Origin: an uncultured Succinatimonas sp.
GTDB taxonomy: Bacteria; Pseudomonadota; Gammaproteobacteria; Enterobacterales; Succinivibrionaceae
Assembly (NCBI GenBank): GCA_937880335.1
Contig: CALFLJ010000087.1
Location: 1 to 15,022, forward strand
DNA length: 15,022 nucleotides
Direction of reading: 5' to 3'
A program made the translations under genes and the position numbers. Below, piece by piece: positions 5,991-13,397 of this stretch (its first letter is position 1; each line of letters starts with the position of its first letter). The notes below the pieces were generated by a model. The model was not told the DNA's origin. It was given only the letters and a program-made list of their open reading frames with translations, and did no database searches.

Positions 5991-7208
5991 TTAAAAGGTT
6001 AAAGCAATGCAGGACTCAGGATCCCAGCTTAGATAAACATGATCATCCCAGGTAGGTAAACCTACATTAAAACGATCCACATTTGGCAAGGTTGAGGAAA
6101 TCACACGACCTGAATTTAGGCGTACATAATAAATAGAAATATCTCCAAGATAAGCGATATTCTCTACCACACCCTCACACCAGTTGGTCTCTTCCTCAGG
6201 TTTTTCATGAGAGATGTAGATTTTTTCTGGACGCATCGCAATTGATAACGGCATACCGTCGGCCAGATCCAAATCGTGCATAAGCTCAATTGGACGGGCA
6301 AAATCCTTAGCTGCAATTAAAGAGTGGGTAGAATCTGAGGTAATTAAGGTACAATCAAACATATTGACCTGACCTATGAATTCAGCACTAAAGCAGCAGT
6401 TAGGGTTTTCATATATTTCACGAGGGCCGCCAATTTGGACAAATTCACCACGATCCATAATGGCAATACGATCTGCCATAGTCATGGCCTCTTCCTGATC
6501 ATGAGTTACCATAAGGCAAGTTACGCCTACTGAGTTAATGATATCAACCAGTTCAAGACGCATCTGTTCACGTAACTTCTTATCTAATGCACCCATAGGC
6601 TCATCTAAGAGTAAGAGTTTTGGCTCCTTTGCCAGGGAGCGAGCTAAAGCCACACGCTGACGTTGTCCGCCTGAGAGCTGATAAGGCTTACGTTCTACGT
6701 AGTCCTCCATGTGCACAAGCTTTAGCATCTTTTCAACACGTTCTTCGATGATGTTTTTAGCTAAATGTTCCTGTTTAAGTCCAAAAGCAATGTTTTGCCA
6801 TACGTTCATATACGGGAAGAGCGCGTATGATTGGAACATCATATTTAAGTTACGTTTATAAGGTGGTAAATCACCTATATCCTTACCTTCAAGAATAATA
6901 TGACCTGAACTTGGAGTTTCAAAGCCTGCTAACATTCTCAATAAGGTGGATTTACCGCAGCCAGATGAACCTAAGAGAGCAAAAATTTCACCTTGGTATA
7001 CGGTCAGATCTACGTTATTCACCGCCACGAAGTTATTAAACTCCTTTGTGAGTTTTTTTATCTCTAAAATCGGTTTTTTATTTTGTTTAACCGGGGAGAT
7101 CTTCTGTCCGGGTTTTTCTCCGGGACGATGAGTGTTTTTATTGGAGGAGACAACACTTGCCTGCTCGTTTGCCTTGATTTCGGCGCTATCCTGAGGTTTT
7201 ATTTCCAC
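5991..7208 (-). CDS. potG: Putrescine-type ABC transporter ATPase PotG
   Basis: Cytosolic ATPase that drives polyamine import through PotH and PotI. All ABC motifs are intact: Walker A GSSGCGKST (80-88), Q-loop at Gln126 in MMFQSYALFPYM, signature LSGGQ (178-182), Walker B LLLLDEP (198-204) and the switch His236 in VTHDQEEAMTMADR. The C-terminal TOBE region (about 285-405) ends LSWDPESCIALTF, matching PotG rather than PotA. The start is GTG (7208-7206), with GGAG 11 bases upstream (7223-7220). The only in-frame ATGs come far inside the ATPase domain. About 45 polar residues precede the conserved LEIKKLTKEF (48-57), more than in E. coli PotG (377 residues there, 405 here). Unlike the E. coli potFGHI operon, no substrate-binding protein gene is present upstream, so the binding protein must be encoded elsewhere. 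Confidence 0.93.
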   Translation of the reverse strand: MEIKPQDSAEIKANEQASVVSSNKNTHRPGEKPGQKISPVKQNKKPILEIKKLTKEFNNFVAVNNVDLTVYQGEIFALLGSSGCGKSTLLRMLAGFETPSSGHIILEGKDIGDLPPYKRNLNMMFQSYALFPYMNVWQNIAFGLKQEHLAKNIIEERVEKMLKLVHMEDYVERKPYQLSGGQRQRVALARSLAKEPKLLLLDEPMGALDKKLREQMRLELVDIINSVGVTCLMVTHDQEEAMTMADRIAIMDRGEFVQIGGPREIYENPNCCFSAEFIGQVNMFDCTLITSDSTHSLIAAKDFARPIELMHDLDLADGMPLSIAMRPEKIYISHEKPEEETNWCEGVVENIAYLGDISIYYVRLNSGRVISSTLPNVDRFNVGLPTWDDHVYLSWDPESCIALTF

Positions 7209-7396
7209 TGTTTATAGTTCTCCATAAAAGGGAAAAGGTTAATCAAAGTATTCTGAAACCTAGGAGATCAGAACACCCCTTCCGGACAATTACCGCTTAG
7301 CGGTTAATTCCTCTACTTTTGAATTTTTATCATAGCAAAATACTTAATCATTAAGCGATAAGCTATGTCTCAAAAAAGGCTTTTAAATTCAAAATT
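7209..7396 (-). promoter_or_regulatory. Structured leader of the potGHI mRNA
   Basis: The predicted 5' untranslated RNA, about 190 bases, can fold into several stems. The start region 7394-7385 pairs with 7326-7317 (10 perfect pairs, TTTTGAATTT with AAATTCAAAA). Enclosed by it, 7367-7362 pairs with 7336-7331 (CATAGC with GCTATG), and this in turn encloses 7355-7351 with 7347-7343. Then 7304-7300 pairs with 7296-7292 (ACCGC with GCGGT), and 7273-7268 with 7256-7251 (TTCTGA with TCAGAA). The loop of the last hairpin carries UCUCC, complementary to the GGAGA at the potG ribosome site. This suggests cis-control of translation, but no known riboswitch class is recognised. Confidence 0.4.
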
Positions 7397-7402
7397 GTGT
7401 GT

Positions 7403-7430
7403 ATGATAAAGTAAAATATTCTCTGATCAA
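7403..7430 (-). promoter_or_regulatory. Predicted sigma-70 promoter of potGHI
   Basis: On the minus strand, TTGATC (7430-7425) and TATCAT (7408-7403) are separated by 16 bases and match four and five of the six consensus positions. The start point would be near 7396, directly before the first stem of the structured leader. Confidence 0.55.
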
Positions 7431-7993
7431 GTAATTTTTTATTAAATTTAAATAAGATTTGAATTAACTTTATAACATACTGATTTAAAAGCTTTTTTTA
7501 TATGTGGAATTTTGTAAGTTAGACGATGAATATTATAAGCTTTTGGAAATTCCAGCCTTTGTAGCTTTATTGTTAAAATTAAAAGGAAAATTTAATTAAA
7601 GAAAACTTTAATTTATTGAAAGGCAATGATAATTAGGTCATAAAATAAGAAGTATAACCAAGATAAGATCAGATTTTATTAAGACAACATGTTTATTTTA
7701 GATTTTGTCAAGTATGCATTGCTTTAAGCTTAAAGGAATATAAATTTAAGAAATATCATGAGATTTTAGAGTTGTCTTTGCATGCTAATTTAGCTTTTAA
7801 GTAGTTTATGTATCTTAAATTAAATTTTTAAGGCATAAGGATGAAGGTAAAGAGGTTTAATGAGTTTCTTTAGCGGGTAACAACAGCTATACTTTTAAAA
7901 GCTTAAAATCCTAGGTCAAAAGTCCTAAGATATATAGAATTTCAAAAATTGGTTTAAATTAGCGTTTATTTCTTAAGCTACAATAGGTAAAAC
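7431..7993. other. Gene-free AT-rich stretch before the Fe-ADH-like gene
   Basis: About 560 bases with only very short frames on both strands. Visible details are an exact 14-base palindrome CTTTAAGCTTAAAG (7722-7735), an 8-base inverted pair AAGACAAC (7681-7688) and GTTGTCTT (7771-7778) around it, and a small hairpin ATTAAAG/CTTTAAT (7595-7612). No gene remnant and no convincing promoter for the gene at 7994 was seen. Confidence 0.6.
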
Positions 7994-9235
7994 ATGGATG
8001 AATTAAGTCTCTCTGAAAGTACTCAGCTTTATTTTGGCCGAGGTAAAGAGCTTGAAACTGGGCGTTTAGTTAAGTTTTACGGGGGCTCTCGAGTCTTAAT
8101 TCTCTATAGCGAGGAGGCATATAAAATAAAGGGACTGGCTAATAAAATCAAGCGTTCCTTAGAGCAGTCAGGTCTTGATTTTATTGAATGTGCCAATGTT
8201 TCCAAAAATCCTCGTTTAAGCGTAATTGAGGATGGAATTGCCGCTTGCGAGAAAATTGATGCAGACTTTATATTAGCTGTAGGAAATGGTTATTGTTTTT
8301 CTGCCGCAAAAAGTATTTCCGTAGGTGTTTATCATCCAACTCAATTAAAGGAAATGTTTAAAAAGGATTTCCAAATTGATAAAGCTCTGCCTATAGGTGC
8401 AATTGTAACTGTGCCAGGTTGTGGATTTGTTGCATCAGGTCAGATGTCTATGACCTTGGTAAATTCTCAGGGAACATTAGATTTCTTTGTCCGTGAAAGC
8501 GACAAACTTAAACCTCAATTTGCGATTTTAAACCCTGAACTTTTAAATTTCAGTAGAAGACAGTTATGTGAATCCATAATTAATATTTTAGCTAGAGTAA
8601 TTGAACGTTATTTAGCTCCAAAGGTTGCATCAGAACTTTCAGATCGCATTTGCGAAAGCATCATCTCAACTTTAGTTTCAATGTGGTATCGCCTTAAAGA
8701 TATGCCTGGAGATTACGAGGCATATGCCAATATAATGTGGTCAGGTATTATGCTAAATGCGCAAATTTTCTCAAACTTACCTGACAATCCTGTATTAGAG
8801 AAGGTGAAAAGAGGCGTAGGTTCCCTTTATGACTGCTCACGTACAGAGGCCTTGTCACTAATTTTACCTGCTTTCCTACAGATGGATATGGTGGCAAGTC
8901 CTAACCGCCTGGCGCAATTGGGAAATCGTTGTTTCGGTGTGGAACTTGATTTTCAACATCCTGAAAATACTGCATATAGAACTTTAGAGATAATTCGTAA
9001 ATTTATCAAATCCTCAGGCTTACCTCAGTGTTTTGAGGATCTGGGGGGAAGTCCTTCAGATCTGCCTCGTTTGGTTGACTTAATTTTAAAGCAGTCTCAG
9101 TTTGACGATAATGTTCAGGAGAATGAAAACGGGGATAGAGTTACTCAAATGATAACCCCAAAGGTGCGATTTGATCGCACCGGGGTTGAGATTTTATTGT
9201 CCTTAATTCTTATGGAAAACAAGGGCTGTGTTTAG
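7994..9235 (+). CDS. Iron-alcohol-dehydrogenase-fold protein lacking metal and NAD motifs (probable pseudoenzyme)
   Basis: The 413-residue protein aligns by eye along its length with Fe-ADH family members such as E. coli YqhD. The N-terminal QLYFGRGKE (11-19), ADFILAVGNG (90-99), ALPIGAIVTVPGCG (131-144), FAILNPEL (176-183), ANIMWSG (245-251) and LSLILPAF (287-294) all have counterparts there. Yet the active-site residues are changed. The nucleotide loop GGGS..D reads GNGYCFS (97-103). The ligands Asp and His of D...H become Asn197 and Arg201, and the second His pair falls on Glu269 and Arg283. No histidine occurs between residues 115 and 321. The frame is fully open with no frameshift, so the protein is probably maintained in a non-catalytic role. 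ATG at 7994 has only a weak AGG ribosome site. The stop overlaps the stop of the convergent M20-like gene. Confidence 0.8.
   Translation: MDELSLSESTQLYFGRGKELETGRLVKFYGGSRVLILYSEEAYKIKGLANKIKRSLEQSGLDFIECANVSKNPRLSVIEDGIAACEKIDADFILAVGNGYCFSAAKSISVGVYHPTQLKEMFKKDFQIDKALPIGAIVTVPGCGFVASGQMSMTLVNSQGTLDFFVRESDKLKPQFAILNPELLNFSRRQLCESIINILARVIERYLAPKVASELSDRICESIISTLVSMWYRLKDMPGDYEAYANIMWSGIMLNAQIFSNLPDNPVLEKVKRGVGSLYDCSRTEALSLILPAFLQMDMVASPNRLAQLGNRCFGVELDFQHPENTAYRTLEIIRKFIKSSGLPQCFEDLGGSPSDLPRLVDLILKQSQFDDNVQENENGDRVTQMITPKVRFDRTGVEILLSLILMENKGCV
9154..9187. terminator. Strong dyad inside the 3' end of the Fe-ADH-like gene, possible bidirectional terminator
   Basis: GGTGCGAT (9163-9170) pairs perfectly with ATCGCACC (9174-9181) around TTG. 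An outer stem AACCCC (9154-9159) pairs with GGGGTT (9182-9187), with AAA bulged on one side. It lies within codons, 46 bases before the stop. For the convergent minus-strand gene it sits 45 bases after the stop and the inner stem is followed by TTT. On the plus strand GAGATTTTATTG follows. Confidence 0.5.
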
Positions 9236-10863
9236 TTTTTTTCTTCTTGATTTATGCATAAAAGAAGTTTGTCCATAAGATTTAGCATCTGGGTAAAGAA
9301 GTCGGCGTCAACATGCTCTGTTGGGCAGTAGAGATCCTTTCCTTTGTAAGTAACGCTAATTGATGGGGCATTAAGATTATAGAAAGTATTAACAGGAATA
9401 GGACTTTCCGTTTTCAATGATTTTAAAGCCAAATCAATGCCAACTGGACGAATAAAGCAACCATCATTTGGCTGGCATTCGTTCTCAATATCAATAGTCT
9501 TAGTGTCAGGAAGATTATTAAATTCCTCAACAGCCTGATTTATATTGATATAAAGTTCACGATCTTCACTATGATTTCTACGGAGTAGTTGCTGTGGTAT
9601 AAAATCCTTACCAAAGAAAACTACGATTGATGGACGCGGTAATTTTGTAAGTTCAATTAAACGTTCAATAATGGTTTTAGCTGTATCATTTGTGCTTAAG
9701 CCATCTGATAGACATTTTTGCAAAAGACCGTCTATAGCTGAGGTTAGATTACCTTTATAATGGCGAGATGCCCTGTAGAAAAGATCTGAGTAAGATATAA
9801 CCTCAGCCTCTCCTATCATAGGTTCAAATTCTCTTTCCATCATTGTGTCAAAGCGACAGTGTCTTTCATCTATCAAATTAGCTGCCTGCTCTAAGGCATA
9901 AGCTGCAGTTTTCTTTAAAATTTCGACTAAATCGACCAGGTCAATATTGATAAAAGGGAAAGAGAAACTTAATACAGCTGAGCTTGGAGTATTTGCTGAG
10001 CGGTTATTATGTGTTCTTAGATAATTGAAAGTAGGGAGTAAAGGTCGTGAAGCTAAATCATCAGTTAAGTTTGGATTAAGCTCAATTTCAGAGATAAGCT
10101 TTGATGCCACAATGGTTGGACTAAAGCCTGTGAAAGGACGCTCAGGATTTGCTCCTTTGCCTAGTATATAAAAGCAAGTTTCAATCTTACCCATATTACC
10201 TGTATAAAGGCGAAAACGATTTTCGTCATTTGCAAGGGTTTCAGGTCGGAAGGTTAAAGATAACTTTAATTTTATTTTTTGTTCTTTTATAAGATCATTT
10301 ATATAAGGTAGGCATTCACGTATGCCCTGATGAGCATTCAGAGACTGAGATGAGATAACAAATAGAATATTGCAGGGCAACATCCACAATTTATCAGAAA
10401 GCTCTTTTAATAAAACCATCACACCTGCAGTCGGAGCTTTTGACTCAAAAGATCCTAAACCATATATATTGTCCTCATTTTCAAGGCATGCTTTAGCCTC
10501 TTCATCAATATCTGCGTTTTTTAGGTGTTCTTTTAGATCATCGCTTTTAAAGGCAAATGGTTTTATTGAACCATAGCAGTCGTTATTTGATGTATCGGAA
10601 TTGCACAAAACCACCAGAGTTTCAGTGGTAATGAGATCACGTCTTACAAAGGCTAATATGGAATGATTTTGATGATCACTATGCGTAACGTAGCGTAGGT
10701 GTTCGCCATGGTTTTTAAAATAAGTAAAATCGCTAATACTTTTGTGTATAGCTTCAATAATGCGACTTTCACCTGAGGTTCTTGTGATACTAGGAATAGC
10801 GATAAGCCATTTGAGTACTGAGATCGCTTCCTCTTTAAAATTTTTTATTTCTAGCAAAGTCAA
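9232..10863 (-). CDS. M20/RocB-like protein lacking the catalytic and metal-binding residues (probable pseudoenzyme)
   Basis: The 543-residue protein resembles the RocB group of M20 zinc peptidases in length and in several blocks: LKWLIAIPSITRTSGE (17-32), YGSIKPFAFKSDDL (97-110), IYGLGSFESKAPTAG (133-147), LYTGNMGKIETCFYILGKG (219-237), ERPFTGFSP (241-249) and KGKD (507-510). Family catalytic sites appear replaced. The H-x-D of the first metal site reads N88-S89-D90, the bridging Asp of G-T-x-D-x-K is Glu140, the Glu-Glu pair is Gln173-Ser174, and the later acidic ligand falls on Arg206. No ATG occurs near the start. TTG at 10863 lies only one base after AAGG, so TTG at 10857-10855 (seven bases after AAGG) is the better start, giving 541 residues. 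The gene follows mepM on the same strand after 66 bases with no terminator, so the two may be co-transcribed. RocB in bacilli belongs to arginine use; that role is not claimed here. Confidence 0.75.
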   Translation of the reverse strand: MTLLEIKNFKEEAISVLKWLIAIPSITRTSGESRIIEAIHKSISDFTYFKNHGEHLRYVTHSDHQNHSILAFVRRDLITTETLVVLCNSDTSNNDCYGSIKPFAFKSDDLKEHLKNADIDEEAKACLENEDNIYGLGSFESKAPTAGVMVLLKELSDKLWMLPCNILFVISSQSLNAHQGIRECLPYINDLIKEQKIKLKLSLTFRPETLANDENRFRLYTGNMGKIETCFYILGKGANPERPFTGFSPTIVASKLISEIELNPNLTDDLASRPLLPTFNYLRTHNNRSANTPSSAVLSFSFPFINIDLVDLVEILKKTAAYALEQAANLIDERHCRFDTMMEREFEPMIGEAEVISYSDLFYRASRHYKGNLTSAIDGLLQKCLSDGLSTNDTAKTIIERLIELTKLPRPSIVVFFGKDFIPQQLLRRNHSEDRELYININQAVEEFNNLPDTKTIDIENECQPNDGCFIRPVGIDLALKSLKTESPIPVNTFYNLNAPSISVTYKGKDLYCPTEHVDADFFTQMLNLMDKLLLCINQEEKN

Positions 10864-10914
10864 ACCTTATTATTTAGTTAAAAAAATCATAGCTTAGAAT
10901 ACAAGGGAAAAGAC

Positions 10915-10920
10915 ATTATA
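10915..10920 (-). promoter_or_regulatory. Possible -10 box before the M20-like gene
   Basis: A perfect TATAAT on the minus strand (10920-10915) lies about 55 bases before the start, in the gap after mepM. The matching -35 region (GCAAAA or similar) is poor, and the surroundings are A/T-only, so this may be chance. Confidence 0.3.
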
Positions 10921-10929
10921 AATAATAAC

Positions 10930-12954
10930 TTAATTTTTTTGCGCCAGGCTGTTCTTATAGAGATCTGTTTTTAAATTTGCTACAGCGGATTCAAACTGCT
11001 TGCGCATTTGATTTGCCTTAGCAGCGTTTCCTGATGGCAAGTCAGCTTTTAGCGGATCAACAGGACGGCCGTTTACATGTAACTCATAGTGTAAGTGAGG
11101 TCCTGTTGAGTAACCCGTATTGCCAGATTTGGCAATGACCTGTCCCATAGCAACTTCCTGACCTTTTTTTACGTCAAATTTAGATAGGTGCATATAAACT
11201 GTGGAGTATCCACCCTTGTGGTCAAGAATAACCACATAACCACCTCCACGCATGAATCCTGCAAATTTTACTTTGCCGTCAGCTGGGGCATAAACAGGGG
11301 TACCGATACTAACCTTAAAATCTACGCCTTTATGCGGAACTATTCTTTTGCGAATAGGGTGCATACGTGTCATGTTGAAAGGTGAGTTAACTTTAATCCT
11401 GCCGGCAATAGGGAAGCGTTTAAAAGCACCTGCAGTAGGGCGGTATCCACCTTCTTCATAGAAGTTTTTATTTATAGGATTTCTGTACATTACAACCTTG
11501 CCACTGCGAGATGAATTTATCTCAATGGCAATTATATTTGCTTTTGATCCTATGCCATCGGTGAGGATTCTAAAAGAATCTCCTGATTTTAGGCGTTTGA
11601 AATTAACCTTACCTGCAAAAGAATTTTTTATAGTAGAAATTTCTGTCCTAGTAAGACCAGAACGTCGAGCTGCTTTATCAAAGTTTTCATTTTTCTTCAT
11701 CATACCTAAGACTAGGCGAGGTCTGGTTTTAAGGCCTTCTTGTAACTGCTTTTCAATTTGAGCCTCTTGAGCTGCAATAAGGCGGGCCTCTTCTTCCCTA
11801 CGAGCCTTTTCCTTTTCGCGACGTATCTGAGCCTCCTGAGCTAAAGGCATATCCTGTGCTTTTGGAATACTAGCTAAAAGTGTATTCTCAGATAAATGAG
11901 CATTTTCTTTTTCGTAGAAAACCTTAAAGTTTTCATCAGCAGTCATACGACTAAATCGTACCTGATTTCCTTTGCCTATGCTCTTTACCAGTTCAAGAAC
12001 AATATTTTTATCATCAATTAAGAAATGAATTTTTTGTCCTTGAGATAGATTTAGATCTTTTTTAGCTGCAACTGCACTTATGCGTTTTAGTGTTGCATAA
12101 GGCAGGTTTAGATAGTTGAATATTTCAGATAGGGTATCACCTTTATGAACAGTTTGAGAGTACCAGCTACCTTTAGGTCGTAGGGGGGCATTCTCTTTTA
12201 CTTTTTGCTCGTTGGCTGCAATTATAGGTGTTTTGTTCGATTTTAGAATATTCTCAATGATACTTTGTTCAGGATTTATAGTTCCCTCTTTCAATAGAGA
12301 TTGAATTTTACCTAGGACATTAAGATTATTCTCCTTGCTTTTATCTAAAGTATTGTCCTTAGATAAAAGTGAACTTTCCTTTGAATGCTCTCCTTTAGGA
12401 TCAGACAGTTCTTTTTTATTAGCGGCAATACTTTCAAAGCGCTGTCTTAAAACAGAGGTCGGGCTATTTGCATCAGATTTTATTTGTTTATCTTCGTTTT
12501 CTGAAATTTTTACTTGAGATGGACCTTCATGAGCATAAAGTTCCTTAGCTTTTGTATCATTACTTGTCTCAAGGTAGTCCTCTGCATTTTCATCAGATGT
12601 ATTAGCTAAAATACGGGCTGTTACATCAGTATCGTCATAGTTTTCCTCAGATCCGGCTGTCTGAGCAATTTCCATATCCTCTAAGGCATCAGCATCCTCA
12701 GTTGCAATGTATTTATCAGAGCTTGTCTCATCTAATTTTTTCTGTTGAGAGAAAATAGATAGTAAAGGAGATGACGAGGCGGGGACGAGTTCTCCATAAG
12801 GTAAAGCTAAAAGCACCGAGAATATGGCAATAGATAAAATGCCTACAACATGGCGACTTGAGATTGCAGTAAGGCCGGTACTTTCTTCTACAGCTACAAA
12901 GTCCTCACTTACCGTAGCTGTGCTGGTTTTGATTTTCAACATCTTAATTTTCAA
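10930..12954 (-). CDS. mepM: MepM-like M23 murein endopeptidase with LysM-type domain and long acidic linker
   Basis: Predicted to cut D,D (4-3) cross-links of peptidoglycan in the periplasm so that new strands can be inserted. A single membrane anchor is at about 37-60 (VVGILSIAIFSVLLALPYGE). Next comes an acidic, low-complexity linker (about 70-260), then a LysM-like domain with VHKGDTLSEIF (269-279). A charged coiled-coil-like helix (about 373-405, rich in RREKEKARREEE) precedes the M23 part. The catalytic domain has the zinc ligands His541 and Asp545 in HKGVDF, YMHL (587-590), and His620/His622 in GPHLHYEL; all are present. E. coli MepM is 440 residues, so the linker and helix account for the extra length (674). 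TTG at 12954 opens the frame, but ATG at 12942 (residue 5) is the likelier start, though neither has a good ribosome site. znuA, the usual neighbour in enterics, is absent. Confidence 0.9.
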   Translation of the reverse strand: MKIKMLKIKTSTATVSEDFVAVEESTGLTAISSRHVVGILSIAIFSVLLALPYGELVPASSSPLLSIFSQQKKLDETSSDKYIATEDADALEDMEIAQTAGSEENYDDTDVTARILANTSDENAEDYLETSNDTKAKELYAHEGPSQVKISENEDKQIKSDANSPTSVLRQRFESIAANKKELSDPKGEHSKESSLLSKDNTLDKSKENNLNVLGKIQSLLKEGTINPEQSIIENILKSNKTPIIAANEQKVKENAPLRPKGSWYSQTVHKGDTLSEIFNYLNLPYATLKRISAVAAKKDLNLSQGQKIHFLIDDKNIVLELVKSIGKGNQVRFSRMTADENFKVFYEKENAHLSENTLLASIPKAQDMPLAQEAQIRREKEKARREEEARLIAAQEAQIEKQLQEGLKTRPRLVLGMMKKNENFDKAARRSGLTRTEISTIKNSFAGKVNFKRLKSGDSFRILTDGIGSKANIIAIEINSSRSGKVVMYRNPINKNFYEEGGYRPTAGAFKRFPIAGRIKVNSPFNMTRMHPIRKRIVPHKGVDFKVSIGTPVYAPADGKVKFAGFMRGGGYVVILDHKGGYSTVYMHLSKFDVKKGQEVAMGQVIAKSGNTGYSTGPHLHYELHVNGRPVDPLKADLPSGNAAKANQMRKQFESAVANLKTDLYKNSLAQKN

Positions 12955-12959
12955 TCACA

Positions 12960-12997
12960 AGTATTTAGGCCTTTCTCGTCCTAAAGGCCTAAATACT
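12960..12997 (-). promoter_or_regulatory. Perfect 15-bp hairpin in the mepM leader
   Basis: AGTATTTAGGCCTTT (12960-12974) is the exact reverse complement of 12983-12997, with an 8-base loop. On the mepM-coding strand it ends 17 bases before ATG 12942 and 5 bases before TTG 12954. No T run follows on either strand, so it is not a normal terminator. A translation-control hairpin or a protein-binding dyad is more likely. Confidence 0.6.
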
Positions 12998-13061
12998 CGT
13001 TAAGCTCCAAAAAAAATCATCCCTTATTTGCTTAAATTAAGGGCATACATACAAGTGTATT

Positions 13062-13067
13062 ATTATA
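13062..13067 (-). promoter_or_regulatory. Predicted -10 box of the mepM promoter
   Basis: A perfect TATAAT on the minus strand (13067-13062). The -35 at 17 bases is ACAATA (13090-13085), a weak match. Transcription from about 13055 would give a leader of about 110 bases holding a small dyad CCCTTA/TAAGGG (13021-13043) and the 15-bp hairpin. Confidence 0.45.
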
Positions 13068-13136
13068 CGAAAATTTGCTGTAATTATTGTGATTATTTTT
13101 AGCTAATTTCGATGATTTGATTAAATTTTTTAGTTT

Positions 13137-13397
13137 TTAAAAAACGTAGGCAACAAACAGGATCTCACATAGTATTGCAAGTAACAGACATATGCTTACC
13201 ACATATCCCTGTTTCTTTACGGGATAGCCTAAAGCAAAATGCATAGCAATAGGTGTCCTTAAGGTTATAAAACTTCTGGGAGGACTTCTTTTAAACCATA
13301 GATCTCTTTTTTCCTTGAGTGCAAAACGCACAGCCATGGTAGTTAAAAGCGCAAGAATAAAACAAACAAAGACCTTAAAAACTGCAGACACTTTCAA
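13137..13397 (-). CDS. Small membrane protein with two predicted helices, function unknown
   Basis: I do not recognise this protein of up to 86 residues. Two hydrophobic stretches are clear: VFKVFVCFILALLTTMAV (6-23) and YVVSICLLLAILCEILFVAYVF (65-86, running to the very C-terminus). They are joined by a basic, mostly polar segment containing LKEKRDLWFKRSPPRSF (27-43). This gives an in-in or out-out hairpin. The frame opens with TTG (13397-13395). AGGTG lies directly before it, so GTG at 13391-13389 (seven bases after AGGTG) is the better start, giving 84 residues. It sits upstream of mepM on the same strand, with a separate mepM promoter in between, and is divergent from the SLC13-type gene. 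No terminator was seen after it, so read-through into mepM is possible. Confidence 0.6.
   Translation of the reverse strand: MKVSAVFKVFVCFILALLTTMAVRFALKEKRDLWFKRSPPRSFITLRTPIAMHFALGYPVKKQGYVVSICLLLAILCEILFVAYVF

Noticed and set aside
7979..7984. TACAAT as -10 box of the Fe-ADH-like gene
   Set aside because: It lies only 9 bases before the ATG, leaving almost no leader, and has no -35 at the right distance.
11188..12517. Plus-strand frames opposite mepM
   Set aside because: Antisense shadows of a well-supported M23 endopeptidase gene.
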